From positions 3,720,001 to 3,784,000 of the forward strand of contig NW_026946359.1 of NCBI RefSeq assembly GCF_035222275.1: a stretch of 64,000 nt of DNA, written 5' to 3'. The DNA is from Podospora bellae-mahoneyi. Taxonomy: Eukaryota > Ascomycota > Sordariomycetes > Sordariales > Podosporaceae. Both the position numbers and the translations under genes were made by a program. Within the stretch, counting starts at the first letter, position 1. Every line of letters starts with the position of its first letter. The notes beneath the pieces are model-generated. The model saw only the letters and a program-made list of their open reading frames with translations, searched no databases and was not told the origin of the DNA. Below, in pieces: positions 10,434 through 20,581 of this stretch.

Positions 10434-12009
10434 GTTGAATATCCTGGCTTGCTCCTCGGAGATGCTGTGAGCACCGAGACCACCCTGGAGGCTGTTCCTC
10501 CCGTACTTAAAGAAACGAAAACCCTTGTCAAGGCATATGGTAGGAGATTCAGAGGCCCGAGTGAGGCTGCCTAGTCAGGCGGTCCCCTCCATCGAAGGGA
10601 CGTCCGTCTCATTAAAAACGGCGGTGAACTTAACCGGCAAGTTTTAAACCTCATTATCAACATGACCGACGAAGTGATTGGCTGGTCGAGCCGATACTGT
10701 TGCCAAGACCAAGTCCTGGAAGAGGGGAGCAGCGCGATGGGGCAAGCAAAACAACGACATAGCGGTCATCTGATATTCCTGGTTGAGAGTTCCAGATGAT
10801 GTCGTTTGGCTATTTGTTACGTGATGCCATGTCAAGGTGTGGTAGGTGTGAAGCTCTAGGACCAATAGGGTCAACTCCGGCCAGAGCCTTCTTGTCAGTT
10901 CGGGAGTTGGAAGTCTATGTGCCATGGACGCCTGCGCTAAATCGAATGTATGCTGGTGCATCTCAGCTCTCGGAGGCAGAGCCTGACATCGTCATTTTTG
11001 GTTTCATGTTTCCCCAGCTTGAAGGCGTCCAGTCTCCAAGTCAGCCTAACCCCGTGAGTTTATGATGAGACTATTGGTTATATGCTCTTATCTGACGTCT
11101 TGGATATTGATACTGGAGCATTTATCTCCTTGTTGCCCCGAGATCTGGGCAAACACTGCCACTGATGCCATGTGGCCCCCCGCACTGGAGAATTTGGGGT
11201 CGGATTTGGGGGAGTTTGAAGCCCGCTGTCGTCCTCTCTCCTAGAATTTTTGGTCTTTTTTATTTGTGTTGTTTTGTTTTCCAATCATCGTTGAGATGAA
11301 ACAACATTGCAGCTGAAGGGTGGGACGGTCTCGCCTTTCCCTCCCAGGTCGAACCCGGCTGTCTGGGTTCAGATTTCCTTGGAGCTGCCTTAGCGCCGGC
11401 TGAATCCCGCCGTCGACTTCCACCGGAAGTTATTCAATGCCGGGCATTTCGGACAGTTTCACGACTGCCGCTGCATTTCATAGCGGTATGCAACCTCGGA
11501 CAGCCCAGAGAGCACTCCGCGTATCCTTTCCTATTGTTCTCGAATGTCCCCCCCCCCCCTATTCCCTCGAAATTGGTGATGCTCGTATCAATTCACAAAC
11601 AGGGCTCACAGCCACTATAAATACCGGAAATCGGCACTAACAAGATCGCCAAGCAAGTCGATTCTCCACAGTTACAGGGCACATCGCAGCCTGTCAGGGG
11701 CAAGCTCTCCATTTCTGTGAGCCGCTATTCGACCCGGACGAGCAACCCGTTGGAAGCTTGTTGAGTTCCCCGGCAGGTTTTTAGATGCACTTTTGTTTTC
11801 ATTGCAGCTGACGTGTTTCTCTGACAATCTCCTTTTACTGTTGCTCCACCGCTGCGCCTTGGGCTCATTCATTCACTTACTTTTCTTCATCATTTTCATC
11901 TCTCGTTCACCTATTCTTTCCCAACCAGGTCATCCAGTGACCTCTTGATGGTTCCTGTCCCGCCTCTCACTGTCGCCATCACTTGCATTTGGGTGGCTAA
12001 AGGGGAGCA
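10434..12009. other. Intergenic region between divergent CorA-like and GH47 genes
   Basis: The first 140 bases probably belong to the CorA-like coding region (see that gene). The rest holds no convincing reading frame. It contains a C-homopolymer near 11550 and becomes pyrimidine-rich from about 11880 to 11960, as often seen just before fungal genes. It must carry both divergent promoters. Confidence 0.5.
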
Positions 12010-13896
12010 ATGGCCATCCTAACCGCCCGCAGGTTTCAACGCCTAGCTCTGTTGACGGTGGTCGCTCTTGTTTTCTATATACTCCTCGACCAAGCAGACT
12101 ATGTTGCCATTCCCATGGTGCCAAAAACGGGGCAATATGTCCAAAGCACTTACGACTGGGCAAGACGCCGGATGAAATACCCGTTTGATGAGTCCAAACT
12201 CATCAAGCTGCCAGAGGGGATCCCACGAGAGCTTCCCCGCATCCAGTATGACTTCTCCCAGGATGAAGCCAGCGAGTCTCACATCAAGACTCAAAAGGAA
12301 CGACAGGAGGCTGTGAAGCAGGCCGCAAAGAAGTCATGGAACGCCTATCGAAAATACGCCTGGGGCCGGGATGAGCTCCTCCCTGAGAAGCTCACTGGAA
12401 AAGACACCTTTGCTGGATGGGGTGCTACGCTGGTGGACTCGTTGGACACGCTGTGGATCATGGGATTGAAAGACGAATACAAGGAGGCGGTCCAAAAGAC
12501 CGCTACCATCAACTGGGACAAGACGACCTCTTCACATTGCTCGCTTTTCGAAACGACGATCCGGTATCTGGGTGGTCTCCTCTCAGCATACGATCTCAAT
12601 GGCGACCAGGTCCTCCTCGACAAGGCCGTTGAGCTGGGCGATATGCTCTACGCCGGCTTCGACACCCCCAACCACATGCCAGCAAACAGCTTCAACTTTC
12701 GTGAGGCGAAGGCGGGAAGTCTCAGGCCCAGCATGGGCGAGTCTTCTGCTGCAGCCGGAACCCTGTCTCTCGAATTTACTCGGCTTGCCCAGCTGACCGG
12801 GGATCCCAAGTATTTCAACGCCATTTCTGGGGTGACGCGCGCCCTTGAAAAGACGCAGGACGACACAAATCTCCCGGGAATGTGGCCGGTGTTTATTGAC
12901 GTCTCTCGCAACGAGCCCGAGAACCCTATCAGTGCGACGGGTAGCTCTTTTAGCCTGGGCGCCTCTGCCGATTCGGCCTACGAGTACTTTTCCAAGATGT
13001 ACGTCCTTCTCGGTGGCCTCGATCCAACGTACAAGAAACTTCACATGAAGTCCATGGCCACCGCTCGCAAACACCTCCTTTTCCGGCCCATGCTCCCGGA
13101 TTTGTACCCTGCCACACCGCCTGATGTGCTGTTGTCGGGTAATGTCTATGCTAATGGTCAAGACATTATCGACCTCCAGCCTCAGGTGCAGCACTTGGGG
13201 TGCTTTGCGGGTGGAATGTTTGCCTTGGGTGGGAAGCTCTTCCATGAACCCGCCCACGTTAAGATTGGCGAGCAGCTCGCTCGTGGGTGTGCCTGGGCGT
13301 ATGAAGCGTTTCCTTCTGGGATCATGCCTGAGGTTTCAGAGATCATTCCCTGCCCTGCTCCCTCTTCTGCGCCTTCATCAAAGGACGAAGAAGAGGAGGA
13401 GTTTCCCCGGTGCAAGTGGGATGATGCAACCTATAAAGAAGCCAACACTGCCCCTGGCCGGTATCCCAAGCCTTTCAGGGCTGTCCAGGACCCTTCGTAT
13501 CTCCTCCGGCCTGAAGCGATCGAGTCTATCTTTATTGCTTACCGCATCACTGGCAAGAAGGACTTGCTCGATATCGCCTGGCGCATGTTCACGGCTGTTC
13601 AAAAAGCGACCGAAACAAACGAGGCGTACACGGCTATTTCAGATGTCAATGTTGCCCCGGGTGAAGAGCAAGCGGATGCTCATGGCCGGGGTGGGACGAG
13701 GTCAAGAACCAAGAACTCGATGGAGAGCTTTTGGATTGCCGAGACGCTGAAGTACTATTATCTTATCTTCTCTGAGCCGGACCTCATTAGTTTGGATGAC
13801 TATGTTTTTAATACCGAGGCGCACCCGTTGAAGATTCCCAAGCCGGGTAAGGAGGCGGAGGGGAAGGAGGGATTGGATACGGAAAAGGAGGCATAA
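12010..13896 (+). CDS. Class I alpha-1,2-mannosidase, GH47 (type II membrane protein)
   Basis: GH47 mannosidases trim alpha-1,2-linked mannose from N-glycans in the ER or Golgi by inversion and need Ca2+. The uninterrupted 628-residue protein starts with a short cytoplasmic tail and a signal anchor at about residues 10-27, so the catalytic domain would face the lumen. Family signatures appear in order: AWGRDELLP and the DSLDTLW motif (about 115-150), FETTIRYLGGLLSAYDL (about 180-196), RPEAIESIFIAYR (about 500), SMESFWIAETLKYYYLIF, and the Ca2+-binding threonine in FNTEAHPL close to the end. The C-terminus is short, charged and Lys/Glu-rich with no retention signal. An acidic insertion (DEEEEEFPRC) sits at about 455-465. 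Whether it is the ER or a Golgi form cannot be told from sequence alone. The stop codon lies only 218 bp before the Maf gene. Confidence 0.94.
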   Translation: MAILTARRFQRLALLTVVALVFYILLDQADYVAIPMVPKTGQYVQSTYDWARRRMKYPFDESKLIKLPEGIPRELPRIQYDFSQDEASESHIKTQKERQEAVKQAAKKSWNAYRKYAWGRDELLPEKLTGKDTFAGWGATLVDSLDTLWIMGLKDEYKEAVQKTATINWDKTTSSHCSLFETTIRYLGGLLSAYDLNGDQVLLDKAVELGDMLYAGFDTPNHMPANSFNFREAKAGSLRPSMGESSAAAGTLSLEFTRLAQLTGDPKYFNAISGVTRALEKTQDDTNLPGMWPVFIDVSRNEPENPISATGSSFSLGASADSAYEYFSKMYVLLGGLDPTYKKLHMKSMATARKHLLFRPMLPDLYPATPPDVLLSGNVYANGQDIIDLQPQVQHLGCFAGGMFALGGKLFHEPAHVKIGEQLARGCAWAYEAFPSGIMPEVSEIIPCPAPSSAPSSKDEEEEEFPRCKWDDATYKEANTAPGRYPKPFRAVQDPSYLLRPEAIESIFIAYRITGKKDLLDIAWRMFTAVQKATETNEAYTAISDVNVAPGEEQADAHGRGGTRSRTKNSMESFWIAETLKYYYLIFSEPDLISLDDYVFNTEAHPLKIPKPGKEAEGKEGLDTEKEA

Positions 13897-14114
13897 AAAA
13901 GGACAGGTGCACATGGGATGGAAGGCAGAGCAGCATATACATCACGCATGAATAGAATTTCATCTTTTAGAGTTTAATCCACCACCGTTGATATCAAACG
14001 TCCCCGAAGCCGAAGCCGAAGCCCTTCAAAGGTACCAACCACCCCACCCAGCTATGACGCAGCACCGCAGCGTTCAAAAGTGGGGTCCCCGCTCACCGTC
14101 GCGGCAGTGCCTCG

Positions 14115-15185
14115 TTGGGTCGTCCCGCCCCTCCTTTCCAGAACCAAGCTCCCTCTTCTTACCACAAGAGCTCCAAAACCCCTGTCACAATCTTTCTCCA
14201 TATGAACTTGACCCGTTTCCGACGACCTGCCACACTTCTCTACCTCTCCCGCCATTTCACCACCACCACAACCACTTGTTCCCTCAAACACCCACCACCA
14301 CCACCACCACCACCACCCCCTTTTCCAACCACCATCAACGCAATGGACCTTACTTCCCCGCCCCCCGAGGAACCTCCCTCCTACATCGCCGCCGCCCGCA
14401 GCCACGGCATCCCCCTCCGTCAATCAGCCCCCATCAAACCCGGCCCCTTGCCGCTTCAACTCCCCATCCTCAACCACCTCCGCACCAAGCGCGTGATTTT
14501 AGCCTCTGCCTCCCCTCGTCGAAGAGCAATGCTCAACCAAATCGGCCTCACAAATCTCGAAGTCTGGCCTTCAAACACCCCCGAGGACCTCGACAAGAAA
14601 ACACACTCACCAGAGGAGTACGTCTCAGCCACCGCCCGAGCAAAATGCCACGCCGTCTACGAAGCCGTCCTCGCCGCCCAGGCCAAACCAGATGCCACCA
14701 AGGAACATTTGGAAGATCCAGCTGTTGTCATTGCAGCGGATACAATCATCGCCACCCGCGCAGGGCAGATATTGGAAAAGCCAAAAAGCGAACAAGATCA
14801 TGTTCGGATGCTGACGCATCTGAGGGATGGGAGGTATCACCGGGTTTTGACGGGGGTTTGCGTCATGGCGCCAAAGGCGGATGCGAGTCATCCGGGGTAT
14901 GAGATTAGGGGGCATGTGGAGGATACGAAGGTTTACTTCGCGAGGGAGGAGGACGGGTTGCCGGACGATGTTATTGAGAGTTATGTCAGGACGAGGGAGG
15001 GGGCGGATAAGGCGGGGGGGTATGCGCTGCAGGGGGTGGGGGGGATGGTGCTTGTGGAGAAGGTGGAGGGGAGTGTGGATAATGTGATTGGGTTGCCGGT
15101 TAGGAAGTGTCTGCAGTTGTGTGAGAGGGTTGTTTTTAGGCAGGGGGAGGAGGTGGAGGGGGAGGAGGAGGATGAGGAGGAGTGA
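14115..15185 (+). CDS. Maf/HAM1-fold nucleoside triphosphate pyrophosphatase (Maf-like protein)
   Basis: Maf proteins hydrolyse non-canonical or modified nucleoside triphosphates to the monophosphate and are linked to housecleaning and cell-division control. The core contains the Maf signature ILASASPRRRAML, then the AADTI motif with the metal-binding aspartate, the EKP loop, and the Thr-Gly-Val segment of the second half (VLTGVCVMAP). The 356-residue frame has three candidate in-frame starts: 14115, 14202 and 14343. The segment from 14202 (MNLTRFRRPATLLYLSRHF) has the Arg-rich amphipathic character of a mitochondrial presequence, whereas a start at 14343 gives a cytosolic-size protein of 280 residues. 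The C-terminus is an acidic Glu run. Codons turn sharply from C-rich to G-rich after about 14820. Confidence 0.9.
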   Translation: MGRPAPPFQNQAPSSYHKSSKTPVTIFLHMNLTRFRRPATLLYLSRHFTTTTTTCSLKHPPPPPPPPPPFPTTINAMDLTSPPPEEPPSYIAAARSHGIPLRQSAPIKPGPLPLQLPILNHLRTKRVILASASPRRRAMLNQIGLTNLEVWPSNTPEDLDKKTHSPEEYVSATARAKCHAVYEAVLAAQAKPDATKEHLEDPAVVIAADTIIATRAGQILEKPKSEQDHVRMLTHLRDGRYHRVLTGVCVMAPKADASHPGYEIRGHVEDTKVYFAREEDGLPDDVIESYVRTREGADKAGGYALQGVGGMVLVEKVEGSVDNVIGLPVRKCLQLCERVVFRQGEEVEGEEEDEEE

Positions 15186-16337
15186 GAGAGGGTGATGGGT
15201 TGGGAGGTATACTGAGCGGTTAACTATGACAGCAGACTATGGCCTTGAGAGGCGGATGAAGAGGTGTGAGTAATCAATGGTTTTGGACCATGATTGTTGT
15301 TTGAGTTTCTGGGTGATATCATGCTAGTTGAGGCTCAGCTCACATTTCCAATCGCTCCTTCCCGTTACAACCTGCAGTCTTAGTCGTTCCTTCCCATCCT
15401 AACTTCCAGTCAAGTGGCTCCTTCCTCACATCAGCACGCACCACATCGCTCCTTCCCCAATAACAGTATATATATTTGCTCCCCGCACACATCACTCAGC
15501 GGAGAACAGCAGCTCACTCTGATCGAATTCTCAAGTGGCAAGACTAGCTTGCTGAGGGGCAAGCCCCCCCCCCCCCTTTCCCCTGCTTGGGTTGCTCTTA
15601 GTCCTGGAGAGCTTCTCTGTTAGGACCAGACTCTGTCTGATTCAAGATAAAACCTAAGGGTTTTTGTAAGGTGGTCACCACAATCAAAATGAAGTGTGGG
15701 TGAGAGGTGAGCTCTTCGCTTTTTCCGATGACATACCTCGATTTGATTTTTGGATGGAGATGGTCGAAATAAAACGAAGGTGGCCGTTTTCTTCCTGGGG
15801 TGGTCGTGATGAAATTCAAGGTCATCGGTATAAATAAACTGTTCGAGCGAGTGTTGATCGGTCCCTGTCCTGTGTTCTGTTCGGCCACCCAGACAAGGAG
15901 GGAGGGAGTATGTGAGAGGACTTGGTCATGCTGATGATCAACTCAAGGGGTCAAGAGAGGTTGACCTTCTTTTCTTCTGAAACCACGCAAGAGTTGAGAC
16001 TGGGAAAAACATATGAGACATGAATATCGCTCAATTCTTCTGTCTGACTTTTGTTGTTTGTTACCCAGGACAGACGTATCCAGGCATGACCAAAACTCAA
16101 CTTATCATCTCATCCCAAAAACAAACCAAATAACAGCATTTTCAACCCTATACAAGTAAGGCTGGGGTATCCCGAATTCTCTGCAAAAACTCTCATGATG
16201 CAAATATCACATCATTCTCCAAGAAAGACAAAAGAAGAAAACAAAATAACAAATAAAAAATATAAGAAAACTCAAAAGAAATCAACACCTCCCCTCCAAA
16301 TCACCATCTATTTTCACACACCCCCCCCCCCTCCTCC
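15186..16337. other. Convergent intergenic region
   Basis: This 1.15-kb gap lies between the Maf and lysophospholipase stop codons. It holds a loose series of CTCCTTCCC-like words (15350-15470), a C-homopolymer of more than ten bases near 15565 and another near 16320, and A-rich stretches (16220-16290). There is no convincing gene. It should contain two 3' UTRs. Confidence 0.5.
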
Positions 16338-18383
16338 CTAAAGCATCATCACCACCACCCCCAACAATCCAACCACCAGCCCCATCCCAGTCTCCATTAC
16401 CACCGCCCTCCCAGCAGCAGCGCTATCCTTGGTAGAAGCATCCCCAACCCTAAAACCCGGCTCATACTCCCCTTCCACAGCCTTGGTATCCAACCTCCCA
16501 TCCCAGCAATACCTCTCAAAACACCTCCCACACTCCCCCGGCACCCCCGTCCCCGTCCTCGCCAAACTCCTACTCAACACCGCGCACGCCACACACTTGT
16601 TCCACTCCCCATCCAGCGTCCCGTTCCCCTGCGTGGCAGCATTATACCCATTAGTGATGATCTCATTCCTCTGACTCTCGGGGTAACTACTCGTAAAAGT
16701 CGAGACGTTCGAATTGGCGCTATAAGGAGCATTAGGGATGTAAACCAGCAACGGGGGCACCTTTTGCCCGGCCTCCAAAGTGAAATTATTGACGTCACAC
16801 CCGAAAAACGTGGGCCGGTTGTTAAGCCCGAGGTTAATAAACGTGTTTTGGTCGGGGACGGGAGGGAACAGCGTGCCGTTGGCGATGGCGCCTTGGGAGC
16901 GGTCCCAACTGGCGCGGAGGGCGGTGCCATTCGGCCAGTTGTGCGTCGTGTCTGCCGAGCTGTCTACCGCAAAAATGACATCCACGTGGCGGAAGGGTTG
17001 GATGAGCGGGTGGAGGGGGATGTTTTGGAGGTCTAACCCTCCATCGACGAGATCAAGCTCGATTTTTTGCGCGCTCGGGTTGGTGGCGTTGTTCCAGCCC
17101 AGGAATGGGTTGGGTTCGTACTGCGCAATGTCGTTTTCGTTGCTGTCTAGGATGTTGAGGGTTGCGTTTGCCGCGTTGAGAAGGAAGGTAGGGACGCCTT
17201 CGACCGAGGAAATGTTTTGGAGCATGAAGGCGTTGAAGAGGCTGGAGGAGGTGCCGTAGATGTAGGACACGGAATCAAACCCCTTGACGCACTTTCCGCT
17301 GGAGGGGATGACGCCCTGAGAGAAGTTGGAGCCTAGGTACTCCATGGGAACAAAACCGTACGTGGTGGGATCGTAGGAGCCCATTTCGTAAGGGTTGAAC
17401 TCGTAGACCGTGGCGTTGAGGGAGATGATCCTCTCCCCCGGGTAGCGGCCGTTGGCTACGAGGATGGGGAAGGGGGTGCGGGCGGCGGAGAACTCATCGT
17501 CTAGGGCGATGGAGGAGAAGGTGTAGGCCGGCCCGCCGTCTTCGGCGTCGATGAGTTGATAACCCAGGGCACGGCCCCAGCTGGGGGAAATAGGGGGTTA
17601 GTATCGTGCTTGGGCATGTATGTAAACAAAAGAAACTTACTAATCCGTGATGGAAGTCTCGAACCCAGCATCCGCCTTCGCAGCAACCTGCCTAGCCACC
17701 CTAGACCAGTACCTGGTAGTATCAAAAATCCCAGGCAAGTTCGGCCCAATAAAGATACTCCTATCAAACTTCCAAATACTGCTCCCCTCCCTCCCGTTCC
17801 TCAACGTCTCAACCGTGCTAAAGTTGTTGGTGTAAATGCTCGACACCAACCAACCACCACCAGACAAACCAGCCAAATAAGTACTGCTCTGCAGCAACCC
17901 CCCAATCTGTCCCTCCCCAGTCGCACCCGTGGTCCTGCTGTCGGCAGCAGCGACGAACCCGGCCCCATTCATCAACGCCCTGTAACCACCCCCCGAAACG
18001 GCAATCCCAACATTGGGAAGATCCTTCACATCCGGAGCCACACGGTTGATGTAAGCCTCGGCATCGAACCCTTCCAGATTAGCCCTCTTCAAGAAGTCAA
18101 TCATGGGCTTCACCGTCTCCTTCCTTCGCTTCCCGAGCCAGTCCTCCTCCTGCTTGGAGATGCCATCGGCAAGACGGACAGTGGGTTTGTTTCTGGGACA
18201 GTTGACTTCCTGGGGCGCATAGCCGCCGCTGGGCGCGTTGGGACGCGCGCGAGGGCTGAGGATTAAATCATGGTTGGGTTGGGAGAGCTGAACAGCTGGG
18301 ACTGGGATGGGTTCGGCGGAGGCAAGGTTGGCGGTGGTGAGGAGGAGAGCAGCGAGGGTGGTGGAGTAATCTAGAATATGCAT
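16338..18383 (-). CDS. lpl: Lysophospholipase / phospholipase B, secreted and probably GPI-anchored
   Basis: This enzyme deacylates phospholipids and lysophospholipids at the cell surface. Two exons on the minus strand, 18383-17641 and 17580-16338, are separated by a 60-bp intron with a TACTAAC branch point, and the joined protein has 661 residues. It shows a signal peptide (about 1-23), the glycine-rich SGGGYRA motif, the nucleophile serine in GLSGG, and the catalytic aspartate in DLVDGG (family assignment: PLA2/PLB catalytic domain). Many Asn-X-Ser/Thr sites are present, then a cysteine cluster ([13 protein letters not shown]). The C-terminus ends in a small-residue stretch followed by a hydrophobic tail, typical of GPI attachment. 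The gene lies downstream of his-3 in the same orientation, an arrangement also known in Neurospora. Codon choice changes along both exons. Confidence 0.93.
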
Positions 18384-20365
18384 ATTGTTTATGTTTTGAT
18401 GTTGATGTTGTTGCTAATCATGAGAACGGTAGGTAGGTGGGTGAGCTGTGTTATGTTATTGATATCGAATAAGCGTGTAAGGCGCACGACAACCAAAAGG
18501 AAAAGTAGAGGAACCAAAGTTCCCACGAATGTGAGAAATAAAAATGAAGCAAAGCAATCAAATTGCTAAGCTGGAAAAGCAACAAACAACAAAAATCTGT
18601 ATAATAAAAAAAAACAAACAAAAAAAAAAGAGCGAGACCCAAGGGGGCAGTAGCGGCGAGGGATGTGTAAAGTATTATAAGTTTCAAAGAAAGGGAGCTC
18701 GTCCCTGGAAATAACGTGGGCTAGGTTTATGTGGTGGCTATGGCACACACGCGAGCGGGTAGATCGGGGAATGAATGGAGAATGGAAGGGGAGCACGGGC
18801 AACCGTTGGCAAAGAGCCCACCGGTGGGTTAATTCTTATTTCAAGGGATCAATCATCTCTGTCCAGCGAGTACCAAGAAACACCCAAGAAACACCAAGAC
18901 TGCTCGTTGCTCACGTTGGCTGTCTGTCTCGGCCGGGTGGCACTGAAAGTTGGGATGGTTTTGGTGTCAGTTGTCAGCATCAAGACCGGATGACGCCGCC
19001 CCTTTCACAGGTTCTGCCATATCATGCATGATGTCCCTCGATTGGGAAAAATAAATGAGGCTGCTCAGCCCCTCGCTGCCGATGCCGATTTGGGGACGGG
19101 AGCTGCAGGAAAACTAATCACAGCCAGGAGGGGTGGGAGGGAGGCTCTTACACACCCTGATTTGCAAGCTGCATTCCCCTTTCAGGTCACGGTGGCATCG
19201 TTTCAAGTTTCATGCAACCGCGGGCTTGACCTGCCGAGCCCGGCCAACCAAACCAATCTTCAACCAACATTTGTCGACTTCTTAACAAACGTCAACTGGC
19301 AAGTGTTCTCCGTGACCTACCGGATGATGGTTTTGACAGAACAGCCCGAGCGGGAAGCACAAGCACCCGTCATTAGTTTCCAAAAATTCCCAGCGCTAAA
19401 CGGGCAGTTTGGAACCATCCCAATGAACACCGGCATGTGGCACTCCACCAACCACCAGCCTTCTCAGCGGGGTCCGGAAGGGCTGGAGGGCAATTACGAG
19501 TCTCCCCCTTCTTGGCATCAAGCCACCCGCTCCCCACAGTTACAGTGGGTACAGGAATGCCACACTCGGTTCACTTCACGTCATCATCATCATCGGTATT
19601 CTTTTACTGGGAATTATCCGCTACATGCTCGATATTCGGATTCCGCTAATTGTCCGATACGAATCTACAGTCATGTATAATAGCGGACTCTTCCAGAAAA
19701 TTTTTTACAGACACTCGGGAGCCGATCTACCCGCTCTTCGGCACCCTCGGCCACCTCACCCTCTTCCCTGCCGTGGAATCAGCCGGCTGGCCAACCACCG
19801 GGTCGGTGACCTGTCTCAGTTCCACCACTCCAACAGCTTACACATGAGTTTGTTTGCTCTGTTCAGATGCTGTTTGGGATTTCGTTCGCCATGTGTGATA
19901 TCTCTCCTGCCGTGAAAGGCAAGGCAGACTTCTTCCCATATACTCATAAGCTTTACCTGAGCCTGCTGTGTACGCAATATGCGGAACTCTCCAATGGGCC
20001 TGCATCCTCGAACTGGAAGGACGTTTGTTTACCCACGAGATACTCAGATCCAGTGCGGATAAATCATGACCCTTGGGTATCAAGGTGTTCCCGTCGATGC
20101 TATCCGCGTAATATCAGGTCGAGGCATATCTCCCCCCGCCATCCAATCTCACCTTAAGACCTTCCACGTTGTCAGTGAAACAATCTTTGACAGCGGGAGG
20201 CAGCCCGTCGATCGGCCCTGACCCCCGACCCGACCCGACCCCCGACCAGCATCAGATCATCTCCTGCACATCCATCCACGCTAACGCGAGCATCAAACAG
20301 CCGACAGACCTCGATATTCATTACAGATCCAACCTAGAAACTCCCTATACCCCAGGTTTATTACT

Positions 20366-20399
<34 letters not shown>

Positions 20400-20581
20400 A
20401 AAACACAAAAATCCGCAACCCGTGGTACCTTTGCTTTGGAACTCTTCGTACCCCCAGGAGTCGGAACCCTTCTGAAACTGTCTGGCTTGTAAGCTGTTAT
20501 GACCGCTTTCTATTTTTTCTTTTCTACAGGTCAACTAAATCCCCCAATATGGTATTGTATATCCAACCGGAGTCAGCCAAC
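18384..20581. other. Spacer between lysophospholipase promoter and his-3 3' end
   Basis: This is 2.2 kb without a recognisable gene. A 218-codon open frame at 19024-19680 (+) shows no domain, signal or coding-like composition and is not annotated as a gene. A-rich runs occur near 18600-18630 (5' flank of lpl) and an eleven-unit CAA repeat at 20367-20399. By position this interval corresponds to the his-3 to lpl spacer that contains the cog recombination hotspot in Neurospora crassa. Confidence 0.5.
20367..20399. repeat. (CAA)11 microsatellite
   Basis: Eleven uninterrupted CAA units are followed by an A run. The tract lies about 180 bp beyond the his-3 stop codon, probably outside the transcript or in its 3' UTR. 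Confidence 0.9.

Noticed and set aside
19024-19680. A 218-codon open frame in the his-3/lpl spacer
   Set aside because: No domain, signal peptide, membrane helix or coding-like composition. It lies in a region expected to be spacer, and no splice extension improves it. It is probably a chance frame, though transcript data could change this.
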